Below are positions 33,813 through 45,186 of a stretch of DNA of 64,000 nucleotides, one piece after another. This DNA comes from Heligmosomoides polygyrus polygyrus. Lineage: Eukaryota; Nematoda; Chromadorea; Rhabditida; Heligmosomidae. A model generated the notes under the pieces. It searched no databases and was not told the DNA's origin. It saw nothing but the letters and a program-made list of their open reading frames with translations. A program made the position numbers and the translations under genes. Position 1 is the first letter of the stretch. Each line of letters starts with the position of its first letter. The stretch is from positions 70,590,969-70,654,968 of the forward strand of contig OX377205.1 of the NCBI GenBank assembly GCA_947396885.1, written 5' to 3'.

Positions 33813-35454
33813 GATCTGATTGTGACAGCAAAGTATGAAAATCGTTGCAAATTCATATGTACTGTCGGTCTGGTAGTTATATAATTTCTACTCGTTTAAG
33901 CGGACGCTCCAAATATCTAGCGAATAACTATAATAAAATGAAAGCAAAAACTGCAGAAACGTTCAAGATTGAAGATCCTATTTTTTAGCGTCTTTTTCAG
34001 ACATAATCATTACAAAAATAACTTTTTAGTATTTCTGGGGAGTATTCCAGAGAATTTTATCGTGCACATGAGAATCTCAAGAAAGTCGCCCGTTAGTTCA
34101 TGACATCTAACTGCATAGTCGTTCATAACGAACAAAGAAAACCCTGCCAGTTTTGGTGGTGTACATATGTCTTCGGCAAAGATGTGCCCAACATCGAAGT
34201 TCTTACTTTTTCACTTTCGAAAGAGAAACTGAAACTAAAAGCTGGAACACGGAAGTTTTCAAACCGGCTTAACGTTCGTAGTAAATTGGTAGAGTTCCTG
34301 CTTCTGACCCAAACTTCACTCCTGATGTGAACGGAAGACTGCGAACCGTTGTAATTAAGATCCTTCCATGACATTGAATTGTGAAAAAATGAAGAAAAAA
34401 GAAGCGCTGCACAGACTATAAAAACCGGCTGCAAAATCCGGATTTATTTACGATGTTTCACCATAACCACGGCACTTCGTGTGCGGAACATCTTACCAAT
34501 CGTTAGTGGCAAAAGTTTGGTGTCGTTGGTATTGCTTCCAAATCGAAATCTTGGCGTCAGAGCTGCCAAAATGGATCATTTTCTATAAGGGGATAAATTG
34601 TGCTTTCTGAGCCTGATGAGACGCTGCGAAGCTTTAGAGATAGCTTTTTCCAGGAGAAATTTTCTAAAAAGGTCGCCAAATTATGCAAAGCCACCAAAGC
34701 TCTTTCTTTAGTTTATGTCCTCTTTCCTACATGAAAGACGCTCCTCAGGAACGGAAATCTCCAACAAGAGTCATAGTTCTGCCGTGCTTTCTTCATTATG
34801 AAAGCGACTGGGCGGGCTTCCTAGGAAAATGTTTTTGAATCCGCATATTTGGGTAAATCGGTCACGCAAGCTCAGTCATACAGCGAAGTATATTTTCACT
34901 CATTGACCACAAGTTGCAGTTGATAGCAGGAACGCTTAGAAGTTGAACTTCCTGTTGATAACCTTATGGACCTATCCTAGTCGGAGGGTGCAGCACTAGA
35001 GAGTGGAATATACATGAACAGTGTGATCTCTCCCGGTCAGAAAGCTGTAAGGAAAGGTTCTCTAGTTCAGTGTGCCGTCGTTGTAAAATAGTTCACTTTC
35101 GATCTCGACTCCGTTATACAAGAGACAGAGTGAATTCCCCCCCCCCCACTAAGATAGATCCAATCTTATTCTCTATTTTCTGAAGCGTTTGCTTACTGCT
35201 TGAATGCTTAGAATGCTATTATGATAGAGTTTCTAGCCATTTTTAGTTATTTTAGAAACGCGATGTGAAGCGGCAGTAACGCTTTGTCTTCTTATAACCT
35301 TGTCGACAAAATGTTGCCATTGTTGTTCTCACTTTTCCGTGTGATTCACGCAGTAAAGTGCGTCTTCCAAACCCGGTCACGCACGAGCTCGAACTGATTT
35401 CGGATTCAGTTTCGCGTCCAAGCCGGGCAGCGTTGTTGCTGCAACTGGACAAAA
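33813..35454. other. Intergenic, no gene recognised
   Basis: A C-run followed by ACTAAGATAG lies near 35139. No exon or repeat family was supported. Confidence 0.35.
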
Positions 35455-35915
35455 CATAAAGGGTAAAGGACAGCGTTGTTCAAATCATTTTGTGTTGCGC
35501 CATGCATCATTGGCGGAATGTCGTAGAGGCCATTTGAATGCGTAGTCGGCCTAAATAACAACTTCAGGTGGCCAGCCGACTGATTGTTCAGTGTTTTAAT
35601 CTTCCTAGACAGGTTTGGCTCCAATTTATTGACTCCGGAGAGAGCAAGGCATTGTTGGTCTGGGCAGCAAACTTGAAGCAAGAACCTGGAATCCGGTGCA
35701 CGTGACATTCGGCGTCTCCTTCGACTATGCTTCCTCGCTACTTTGCCCAGCAAGTCTCCCATCCGTCCGGGGTCGGTAAATTGCTGCATGACTCGTCTGG
35801 AAGGGAGATAACCCGAACTTGTAAGTCATTGTAATTTCCAAATGCGCAAAACGCACATTCAAATTTCCTCTACGACATTCTAGAATGCGTCACCCATACG
35901 CTATCCTTTATCAGT
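35455..35915. repeat. Two family A SINE copies, head to head
   Basis: A minus-strand copy occupies about 35455-35725, with its head near TCGAAGGAGACGCCG. A plus-strand partial copy lacking most of the head follows at about 35735-35915 (TCCGTCCGGGGTCGGTAAATTG to CTATCCTTTATC). Their 5' ends adjoin, forming a diverged inverted pair. Confidence 0.55.
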
Positions 35916-36971
35916 GCCGCGTAGTACTGGGAATTTAAAAAGATGTTAGCACCTTTGGCTTGCATTGAAGAACAGGAAACCGAAAGCACTTTGAAGTGCT
36001 CACTCTTGAGATTGCTGCACGCTATCGTTTTGCGATGTTTGCTTGTGTGAGAACGTGAAAATCACATATTTGTTTTAATATGAAAGATCATACGGATTTA
36101 CGAGCTCAACTCAATATACTGGACCTTCGCTTTGATCATCAATGTTGATCGCAGTAGGTTTGGTTGCGAGGTTTTGAAGCAGATGTGATGTTCTGGAGTG
36201 AACCGCAAACAAAGGAAGTTAACTGCGTTATCTTTCTATGAGAGCAGTTTCTCACAAACACCCTATGAACTTTCGTGACAGGAGAGTGCGCAAAAGCGGC
36301 CAATCGTCAATTCATTCTTACGTCAATTGCCGAAGGTACGATGACGGGATTGACTACACTACTGGTGGTAGATATTCTGATGATTAGGCAGCTGTAATGT
36401 AGTTCATGGCATTATATTTCCACAAAAATTTGGATGCAGTTTCCACGGGTAAACTTCCTTCTTGAGTGAAAAATACCGCGACTAACCATTTCTGTTGATC
36501 ACCTCGAATCATCCGCTATTGGGAGCGCAACGCTATGGGCACCAAGCTCTCACCCCCAAACTGCATCGGGTTCGTTTCTTGCCTAAGCAGTCCTACGTTT
36601 TACACATTTGAGGTCCCGTAAATGGTCACTACAAGTTTTGTCAAACGTTTTTCGTGTTCCCACGGTTTTCTTTCTTGCACGTCATTCATTAAGCAGAAGC
36701 AGGATGCGCAGCCATTTCAAACAGATCTATCCTTATGGTTTTGTCGTTGATCTCTTTTGGACTGCCGCCTTTCTGGTAAGGCTCTCACTCATTGAATTTA
36801 TGGTCAGCGAAGAAGTCTTATGACATCAGGGCGGTTTTGCATCATCACAATCAGCTCCGCTGAATGAGGCAGAGCGACCCTGCTTGGCAGTGGAATTAAG
36901 CCTGAGCTGGTCAGAGTCTTCCGCCCTTAATTCGGTTAGTCGACCGGATTTACGGTCCACCCTCCTAGCTG
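35916..36971. other. Intergenic, no gene recognised
   Basis: No exon, element or repeat could be supported. Confidence 0.35.
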
Positions 36972-37430
36972 CTAGCTCACCGCTTGTCCATATCGACAGA
37001 GCCACCCGTCAGCTACATCTCTATACGATAAAAAATCGGTCGCTACTGCATGAAGAGGAACGCGAACGCATTCCGAGTATTCGCCCTCCAAACCGTTCGC
37101 TCGACAAACCGTTCGAGAGGTAATGCGCCCCGTTTGTCGATCAAAGTTCTCATTAACCCAGAATACCGACGGTGACGGGACCGCAAAGAAGTTCCGGTGA
37201 TCCTGCTTCGGCCCAGTCACCAACTGCTGTCTTGTCTGGGCATGCCGTGGCGCGTGGTTGACGACGTCTTGTGAGAGGCTGGCCAGAGCCGTGTTTGCTC
37301 AGAACTTCCCCAACGTCTCGTCCTTGTCAATCCCCTCACTCTCCGTTCCTCTGAGCACAGCACTCTTGGCGGCACTGAGGAGCTCAGTTACACGCTCCTC
37401 CGCATCCCTCATTATTCTGACAAGTACATA
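36972..37430 (-). pseudogene. Unrecognised reading frame with one in-frame TGA
   Basis: One minus-strand frame is open from about 37430 to the TAG at 36972 except for one TGA at about 37302. The first part reads IMRDAEERVTELLSAAKSAV then ESEGIDKDETLGKF; after the TGA it continues as ANTALASLSQDVVNHAPRH and later NFFAVPSPSVFWVNENFDRQ. The region is GC-richer than its surroundings and protein-like, with a predicted amphipathic helix first. I do not recognise the family. It may be a decayed gene or transposon gene; an intron removing the TGA is possible. Confidence 0.35.
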
Positions 37431-37765
37431 GCACTTACTTAACAAAAACGTCTTCAAAATAGACTGTCAGCACTCTATCAGATCAGCTTTTGCTGGTGGC
37501 ACAGCAGTGATGCACCCTGAGTTCCTAGCTGTTTGATTTTTTCGATCATCTTTATTCGGTTGCTCGATAACTAATGTCATTTATTATTATTCTTTTTTTA
37601 ATAAATAAATACGCCGATTCTGCTCTCTTTGATTGTCCATTTTCAACTTAACTTCTTTTTACTAATGGCAGTCAGTTTTTGAAAGAAGGTAGTCAGCCTA
37701 AAGTCTAAACTTTAAAATAGTATGCGATAAATTAAGCCACGTAATTACAACTACATTAAAATGTA

Positions 37766-39032
37766 TTAGGTTGTCCGGAAATAAATGAGCGTTTTGCAGT
37801 CGTTATTATTGGAGTAATTTTTTTTTTTTGAAAAAGTATGTTTTATGCCTTGCAGAGTTATATACCGTTGAAAAGTTGAATTCATGCTCTATTTAACCAT
37901 ATCTTCAAATTTTGTTCGGAGCAAAAATTTTCCCGAATTTTAAGCTTTGCCGTTTTGCATGTCTGAACACAATTTTCGCCAAATTTCCATCTTGGAGTTC
38001 AAACTTGGTCAAACTACAGCTGAAACGACCCTTAACATCAACGCTGTATTTGAGGAGGTTTTCGCTATAAAGTGCACAATTAGCCACGGGTTCGAAAAAC
38101 TTCGATCTGGAGATGAAAGTCTGAAAACTTGGGCCGCCATCACTCCTTAACGACGATCAGCTCAAAGCCATGGTGCAAGCGGGTCCACGTCAAACTGTGA
38201 GAGAGCCAGCACAGCATTTCGCGTTGACGGCAACGTTATCAGTCGCCACTTAAATGCGGTCGGATAAAATTGGAGAAATGAATCCCGCACGAACCGACCG
38301 CCGGGCAGATTCTGGTACCACGACACCTGTGTTTCGTTAAGGCTGTGCAGTCTAAGGGAGGCTTTTTTGGACAGAATCGTGACATGCGACAAAAAACGGA
38401 TCCTTTATGGCAATCGCTTGCTCTGCCCAATAGCTGGAGAAGAATGAGAGTCTCAAGGTGATGCCGAAGCCAAATCTCCATCCAAAGAAGACCATGATGA
38501 CCGTGTGGTGGACAACTGCTGGTTCAGCCCATTACAAGTTCTTGAAGACGGGAGAGACTATCACAGCAGTAGAAGTACTGTACCGAAATTGAAGTGATGC
38601 AGCAGAAGTTGATTGAAAAATAATTGGTTCGGTCGATCGAAGAGGCACAATCCTACTGCATGAGAACGCGCGTACGCACGTTTCAAAAATTGTTGTCCTG
38701 AAAATGGATGAATTGGGATACAAAACCCTGCCACATCCAGCATATTCACCAGATCTGTCCCCTACCAATTATCACTTTTTCAAGTATTTAGATCGTCCTG
38801 TGAAGGATAAAAAGTTTAGCAACAAAGATGATGTCGAAAATGATTTCAACGCTTTCATCGCCTCCAGAACTCCGAATTCCTAGAATAACGGCACAATTAA
38901 ACAAGCTTCTTGTTGCCAAAGATGTACTGATTCTAATGATTATTATTTTGATTGATAAAGTTCTTTCTGAGTTGAGTTATGCTAATTTGAATATTTGAGT
39001 TGCAAACGCTCATTTATTTCTGGACAACCTAA
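37766..39032 (+). mobile_element. mariner-family transposon, decayed
   Basis: TA duplicates flank the element (37764-37765 and 39033-39034). The ends are TTAGGTTGTCC(G/A)GAAATAAATGAGCGTTT inverted repeats differing at one or two of about 28 bases. Length is 1267 bp, normal for mariner. Plus-strand pieces of transposase are recognisable: an N-terminal helix-turn-helix part (FRQISILEFKLGQTTAETTL, near 37970), LHPKKTMMTVWW (near 38480), LLHENARTH (near 38660) and HPAYSPDLSPTNYHFFK (near 38740). Several stops and frameshifts lie between, so it is not autonomous. Confidence 0.9.
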
Positions 39033-39211
39033 TACATGAGGTTCACGCCTCTCAGAAAAACGACATTAGTTATCGAACAGCCCAATATTTGATCAAGTCC
39101 GCCTAATTGCACAATTTTGCAATAAAAATATCGCTCAATCTCTTAAAAACTACATATTACTGCTCTTAAAGCATCACGTTGATTTAAGCCTTTCGTGGTA
39201 GTGTCAATCTA

Positions 39212-40119
39212 TTAGGGGGGGGGGGGGGAGAAAAAGAGACAAATTGAAAAAATCTTTATCTCTTTATAACTGAATTACAACGAACGATGCTGAGGAATGT
39301 ATTTGCCATTAAGGGCAATGACCTTGCTGCCATCGCTCAGCCAACTTCCTGATCCCATCCTTCCAGAACTGCTTGAGCCTGGTGTTGATCAAGTGCTCGA
39401 TATGGTTGTCAAGGACTGCTTGGGTTCTTTTGTCCCTTCCGACCAGGAAGTCCTGTAGGCTCAAGAAGTAGCGGTAGTCGCATGGAGAGATGTCCGGCGA
39501 ATACGGTGGGTGAGGCATGTGAACGTAGACCAGCTGGTCAAGCTTATCCGTGGCTTCTTGTTCCCGACGGGTGCGGCGTTGTCGAAGAGGATAACCTTCT
39601 TGAAGCGCTGCGAATGAATAAGAGCGAGTCGCCGGCCCCCTCTCTTCTATTTCGTTCACCATGCCCTTGGAGTTCATCGTAGTGCTCTTGGGAAACAGCT
39701 TCCGGTAAACCGATCCATGGACACAGACCCAAAATCTTCAAAGGTGCTTCTCGCCGTGAAGATCTCGCCGAACGAAGGTTGGTAACAGGTCACCAGACCT
39801 CACCCAGATTGGCCGCTTGGCAGGGTTAAGGTAGAAGACATACTTCTCATCTTGCATGAATATTGAGCCCAGGCTGCTCGGGGTTGGGAATTGGACGAGA
39901 TTTGCGCGACACAGGTCGACTCGTCAGACCGGGGTTTCGGCATGAGACAGACTGGGGTTTTGGCATGCTTCAGGAAAGGGCGGAAAGGGTAACTTCTCAG
40001 GTGGCCTTCAGTAAGTAGCATACAAACATACAAATACGATAAGCACGAAACCAGACTCCAGCCACGAGATATATGGACGCGGCATGGGGTGTCTCATTAC
40101 TTTTGCCCCCCCCCCCTAA
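39212..40119 (-). mobile_element. mariner-like element with G-run ends, internally deleted
   Basis: TA duplicates flank it (39210-39211 and 40120-40121). Both ends begin TTAGGGGGG and carry a long G-run followed by an AAAA...GAGAC-like motif. The transposase is on the minus strand: QDEKYVFYLNPAKRPIWV (near 39830), KSTTMNSKGMVNEI (near 39670) and PHPPYSPDISPCDYRYF (near 39500), then a KLAERWQQ end near 39310. The N-terminal DNA-binding part is missing and the frame is broken. Length is 908 bp against about 1.3 kb for a full element. Confidence 0.85.
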
Positions 40120-40121
40120 TA

Positions 40122-41321
40122 GTACAAGAATAATTGGACAATAATGTGCGCTTAAATATCTCTGTATGAGATTCGCCAAACATTCCGTTTCTATGTAACG
40201 TCATGTAAGCAACTTAAATGTGTGTTCGGCCTAAACATGGAACTGCGGTAGCGAACCAATGGGCAAGTTCAAAGAGCTCGAGGGATGGGAAGCTTAATTG
40301 GCCTAGGGGGACCCGAGCGAAGAACCTCAATTCGATGAGCAGCGGCAACTGTCGTCTGCTCAGCCTTCGTGACCACGACTGGATTATTCTGATCACATTC
40401 CAGCAGAAATGCCAATAGGTTCGTGGGCTGCTTATTTCACGGAGATGGAATGTGTGGCGGCTCTGGAAGGATCGAATGAATCCAGGAAACACTGTCCAAG
40501 GACATAATTTAGGGGCCTAAAAGGACCATGTAGGTCAACGATGTGGTCCCACGATGCTTTAAAGAGATTAGAAGCATGTTGCTTCTAAAAGAATGTGATT
40601 ATCCCCAACCTACGGTTTTCCATAATGTAGAGGATAATATCCATAAAACAGGACAAACCCTTTGATTACTAGATGCTACAACCCAAGTCATATTGCTCGG
40701 TAGATTCACATGCATTTTATTCCACACACTCAAGTAATGTTCGCCAGTTTTGCCTGCATGCAAACTCGTAACCTCGCGAGGAGTCGGCTCGTCTAGCGAT
40801 TAGTCTTCCGAGCTTCTTCCCTAGAAATAATGCTTCTGAGCTTTGGTTGCAATAATATGTATACCTATGGACTGAGTAGGTTTTAAAAAAACGTTCTTTT
40901 TTCACCGGAAACGCTAATTCAGGGATAAAGGAGGGCAAAAACCTTGTTCATTGCTACGACGGCCAATATCATTCACCTAGTAGAGCCCTCCATATTCAGA
41001 TAATTAGACGTCATTTCAGATAATTGTGACGACCATTTCCGCCTAATCCGGTCCACTTGACCTTGACGCCATATCCGAAAAAAGTCTAGAAAACTACACA
41101 CCCCTGTAACCTAATCACGGATCTGGAAACTTCTGCGCATACCTACGCTTAGTCGAAATTCGATAGGGAACTTGAAATCAGTTTATAGCAGAAGAAAGAT
41201 GTTTTTTCATAATGCAGAGTTTCTTGAAAATCAGCCCAACGCTTTTGCACTAAGAGAGTATGGCTCGATTATGCTAGGTTTGTATTTGTATAATATAATA
41301 ATATTTGTATAATATACATGA
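40122..41321. other. Intergenic; one doubtful SINE remnant
   Basis: About 40215-40365 resembles a decayed minus-strand family A SINE (GAAGAACCTCAATTCGATGA, then GTCTGCTCAG), too diverged to be sure. No gene was recognised. A run ending in the target duplication CTCAGCAG closes the stretch. Confidence 0.3.
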
Positions 41322-41329
41322 CTCAGCAG

Positions 41330-42945
41330 CAGGGGTGTGCGTAAATGAAATCCACAATTTCGTAAATTGTAAATCGTAATTACGAAAACATCGCCGTAAA
41401 TCGTAAATCGTAAACCAACCATCTAATTTTTCTACTATGTTCAAGCTAACCGAAGCTAACTGTAATTTCTTGAGACTTTTCAGCTCGAGCTGGACACTTT
41501 CCAAATTAAGATGGAAGCCATTAAAATCAACTAGCACCTTTCAAATCAAGCTGGACAAGTTTTTGGAAAACCAAAATAAACTTCTTGTTCAAAAACGCTA
41601 TCTTAAAAGGTGCCTATACAGGGTGCCCAAATAAAAAGCTTACACTGCTTGGACGTTAAAAAATGTTTATCATTCTACTAGCCAATGGCTTGCATATAAA
41701 ACTATGACTTTGTAGAAACAACCGCAATAACTCCGAATAAACCAACAAAAACCACTCCATCCAAAACCAAAAAAAATTGATCGCTGGCCAACTCGACCAA
41801 GACAGTATTTGCACAAATAATCCAAGCATCCCTTACTGAGTGAGCGCATGGCACATTTCTATGGTATGACACATCTAAAGTTCTAAGCCTTCTCACATTT
41901 TGAATAGTACAACAGCATTTTTGTAGCAGACGGGAAAGAATTGTGTGACGATTGGAAGAGTATGATCACATTTTTGGACACTCATCATAGTCGGATTTTT
42001 GAGTTAAAATTATAAACGAAGATATTTGAGTGGCATTCTTTAGAAGTAAAGTTGAGGAGCAAGGTGCAGCTTGGATTGAAAGTGGCTTAAATGATTCATA
42101 CAAGGCGCATTTTAAACATATAGGAAAACCCAAGGTAGAGAAGTCGGAGGAGGATGACTAACGCGTGCTCCAGAACAGTTCTTGATTAGGATCCTACCAC
42201 GGGCAGCCAATCTTCCTACCTGCTGGGTTGTGAATTGGTAGCTATATGCTTGGGAAGGATGAAACACTGACCTCTACATCGGCGGCAACCGAAATTCATT
42301 CCATAAGGCAAACCCACACTCAAATGACCTCTACAGTATCCCACAGAGGTAGAAAGAGTGGATGGCGCATCTCAAAAAGGACTGGTTAACGTCATGCGTT
42401 GTCCTTTACCATTTTCGAAGGCAACCACAACTTGTGGAATGAAAGACCGTCATTCGACGATACAAACGGTTGCGGTTACAATTTGACTAGGCGGTGGTTG
42501 CAGCATACATAGAATATGGTTCAGCAGGTGATCATCTTCATTCCAGTGCAAGGAGAATTTTCATGCCTTTCTGTGAAGTGGAACGAAATGCTCTCAGGGA
42601 ATTAGAGTGTGATCAGAGGAAAGGCTAGCCCAGTTCCATTGCCAATAATTAACTCGAGCGGCCTATCCGCAAAGCTGCGTTGTTCTGTCATAGCACCACA
42701 GCAGAACATAAAAAATATAAATAGAAAATAGCAGTGAGCTATGAAGGAAGTCTTTAAAAGTGGGTACATCGTTATGATCCGAATTGTTTCACGTTATGTG
42801 GACGTTTCTCATCCGTAGACCGAAGATCACATTTACGAAAATTTGCGATTTACGACCCAAAATGTCGTAAATCGTGAAAAATTTGCCAAAAATCACCGTA
42901 AATCGTAAAATCGTAAATCGTAAATCGTAGTTACGCACACCCCTG
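41330..42945. mobile_element. Non-autonomous hAT element, 8-bp target duplication
   Basis: The direct repeat CTCAGCAG flanks it (41322-41329 and 42946-42953). The ends are perfect 15-bp inverted repeats CAGGGGTGTGCGTAA, a typical hAT end. Subterminal runs of CGTAAATCGTAAATCGTAA are found at both ends in opposite orientation (41362-41418 and 42835-42930), likely transposase binding repeats. No transposase is present. A family A SINE copy sits inside (42140-42412). Confidence 0.85.
42140..42412 (+). repeat. tRNA-derived SINE, family A, nested in hAT element
   Basis: The head is AGTCGGAGGAGGATGACTAACG, diverged; the body has GGGAAGGATGAAACACTGAC and the end GTTAACGTCATGCGTTGTCC. It inserted after the hAT element or was carried by it. 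Confidence 0.6.
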
Positions 42946-42953
42946 CTCAGCAG

Positions 42954-43537
42954 GGACGGTGATCCAGCGAGCTGCTTGTTGCTCTTTTCACGCAAACGCG
43001 AATAGAGTTGCAGCAATTCCCATATATGACTGTACATATGAATGAGTGATTTTTATGATAGGTAACGTCCGACTGTCAATCCTCAATGGGCTGAACTGTT
43101 ACTCAGCTTGTTTGATTCATACAGGTCAGGGTTGACTAATGACCGTTTAGGCGGCTCCATATTTTTCATTCTCTGAGGCGAATATAGCGTGTCGAAAGAC
43201 ACCGGTTTTGTTGAACGGCAGGCAAACGGACGTCATCTGGGCTCCAACAAAAATCCTTCACTTTCAAAGTGCACCTTATTGTCAGCATACGATCCCACAG
43301 TTTCCCCTTGTTTTCCATTCTACAAGTATTATTTTGAAAAGGAGAAACCGCGGCAAGGTTCCTGTTGTTCTCGATGCTCCAGCTGTTCGTCAATGTGACA
43401 AGTGGCTGGGTCCCTAGGGGCCGTACGAAGCCTTCGTAAGCATGGTAAACGCAACGTGTGGCCTCGTCGCTCCGATTCGCTCTTCTTATTTCGAGCCCTA
43501 TTCCTTCACAAAATCATTAGGGCAGGAATCGTTTCAG
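42954..43537. other. Intergenic, no gene recognised
   Basis: Nothing could be supported apart from a possible promoter for the candidate gene at 43538. Confidence 0.35.
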
Positions 43538-43801
43538 ATGAGCTCCTCGACGGCCGCTGCCGAAGCGTGGCAGTCGCTGTTTCGACTCACCGCCCAACAA
43601 TATGAGCTGCTCTCCGAAGCGTCGCAGAACACCTTTCGTGAGTTCTTCCAGACTTCCAAAGCTTACAACTTAGATTTAGATTCAGAATCGGTGGGGATTT
43701 TACGCGCTTTTGTACACATGAAGTGTATTGCGCTATGTTCTGTACGATGTTTTTGTTTCTACTTGACATTGGATACCATATTACCACTTTATAGGGGTTA
43801 A
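43538..43801 (+). CDS. Candidate small gene or first exon, unrecognised
   Basis: An ATG follows directly on AATCGTTTCAG, a good nematode trans-splice or splice acceptor. The frame starts MSSSTAAAEAWQSLFRLTAQ and continues with a helical part, ending TAA at 43801 after about 87 codons. The last 30 codons are hydrophobic and AT-rich and may be intron read-through, so the true exon may end near 43690. I do not recognise the family. Confidence 0.35.
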   Translation: MSSSTAAAEAWQSLFRLTAQQYELLSEASQNTFREFFQTSKAYNLDLDSESVGILRAFVHMKCIALCSVRCFCFYLTLDTILPLYRG

Positions 43802-44364
43802 TACATTGACACAGAACATTTCGATATATTTTTATTGAGCTGTCTTTGCTTGTACCTTCCTTTATGTAGTTACCTTTTTTTAGAAAGTTGCTTACTTTTT
43901 GTTGTTTTTCCGCTGTTTTTTGTACTGCTGAATGTGTTTACACATGAGTTATTTTGTTTGCGTATGATATTTGCATATATTATTTTATGCAATGTAATAG
44001 TAACAACATGCTGCATAGCGTAACTAATGGCGTAACTAATCCAACATGTAATGGCGTTTTTGTTATTATTTCCAAAGAGCGAGTTTCCAAACTATTTATG
44101 GACGCCAGCATTACAATGTCATCGTCTGTTAAATTTCAGACAGTCATTCTCTTGATGTGGAATACCTTCTTCAAATTTTCCAGTGCGGTGTAGTTCCCTT
44201 AGACGTTATTTTTTATTACGTTTTCGTTACCTTATCTTAAAACGGTAAAAATTGAAATTTAGATGTCGAAAACAGTGGATAAGGTTCCCACTACAACAAC
44301 GAGCTTTTTTTCTGAAACGGCGGAGCAGCTTGCAGTAAGGTCTTGCGGTCTAGCCGAATTACCT
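43802..44364. other. AT-rich intergenic, no gene recognised
   Basis: T-rich sequence with no supported exon. Confidence 0.35.
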
Positions 44365-44655
44365 TGTAGGGCGCATGAGCGCAGTCGGAGGAGGAGTCGA
44401 CTGTCGCGTGCACCCGACACCAGGACCCTGGTTCAGATTTGTCGCCCAGGCCAACCAACCCTTCTTTCCCTCCGTGGTCGTAGATTGGTAACAAAGTTGT
44501 CTGGGAAGGATAAAGTGCTGAATTGTTCATCGGCTGGCGCCAAAGTCATTCTATAGATCAAATATTCATCCGAATCGAACCCATGTCCTGTGGATGTAGA
44601 AAGCGTGACGCATCCCAAAAGGGAGTAACGCCGTCCTTCATTCTTTATCCTAAGT
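44365..44655 (+). repeat. tRNA-derived SINE, family A, copy
   Basis: Head GCGCAGTCGGAGGAGGAGTCG with box-B-like TGGTTCAGATTTG, body with GTCTGGGAAGGATAAAGTGC, end AGTAACGCCGTCCTTCATTC then TTTATCC. Almost full length. Confidence 0.65.
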
Positions 44656-44982
44656 AGCTTACTTTTGGATGCCTTGTAATAGATGATAAATACGTTGTAG
44701 TGTGCGCCTACAAATCATATGTACGACCATTAGAGGAGAGGGCAAATTTAGAGTTCTGCCATTATATAGAAAGAAAAGCATTCTTGTGCTCGAGAATTCG
44801 GAAAGAAATTTCACAGGGAAGTTTTACGTGAGACTGAATGGGTTCAGTTACATTACCTCGCCTCACTCGTTTTACAGAACGAAGACATTGGATTGATTCT
44901 CTGGAATCTCGCAGAATAGCCAAGGATGTATGGGCTGGTTTCGAAATTCTGAGTGGCATGTTAAAAACGGATATCCTAAAAT

Positions 44983-45178
44983 GGTACTTATGAAGTAGAG
45001 GGCCAGTTATGCCTTGGGACTGCCAGGAAACACGTTAACGCGGCAGCGGCAACAGAAACGCCGCAACCCACTGCATCCGAGGACGGGTGCTTCATAAGTA
45101 TCGGCCTCGTGGGTTTGCCGCGTTAACATGTTTCCCGGCAACCCCACGGCACCACGGGCTCTTTGCTTCACAAGTACC
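44983..45178. mobile_element. 196-bp MITE with 8-bp target duplication
   Basis: CCTAAAAT flanks it directly (44975-44982 and 45179-45186). The terminal inverted repeats of about 60 bp begin GGTACTTRTGAAG and share GGAAACAYGTTAACGCGGCA. Eight-base duplications suit hAT or Merlin, but GG ends are not typical of hAT, so the superfamily is open. Confidence 0.7.
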
Positions 45179-45186
45179 CCTAAAAT

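Noticed and set aside
40735..40830. tRNA-like reading on the minus strand (GAGGTTACGAGTTTGC)
   Set aside because: Box B has an inserted base and no stems pair; not repeated elsewhere in the window.
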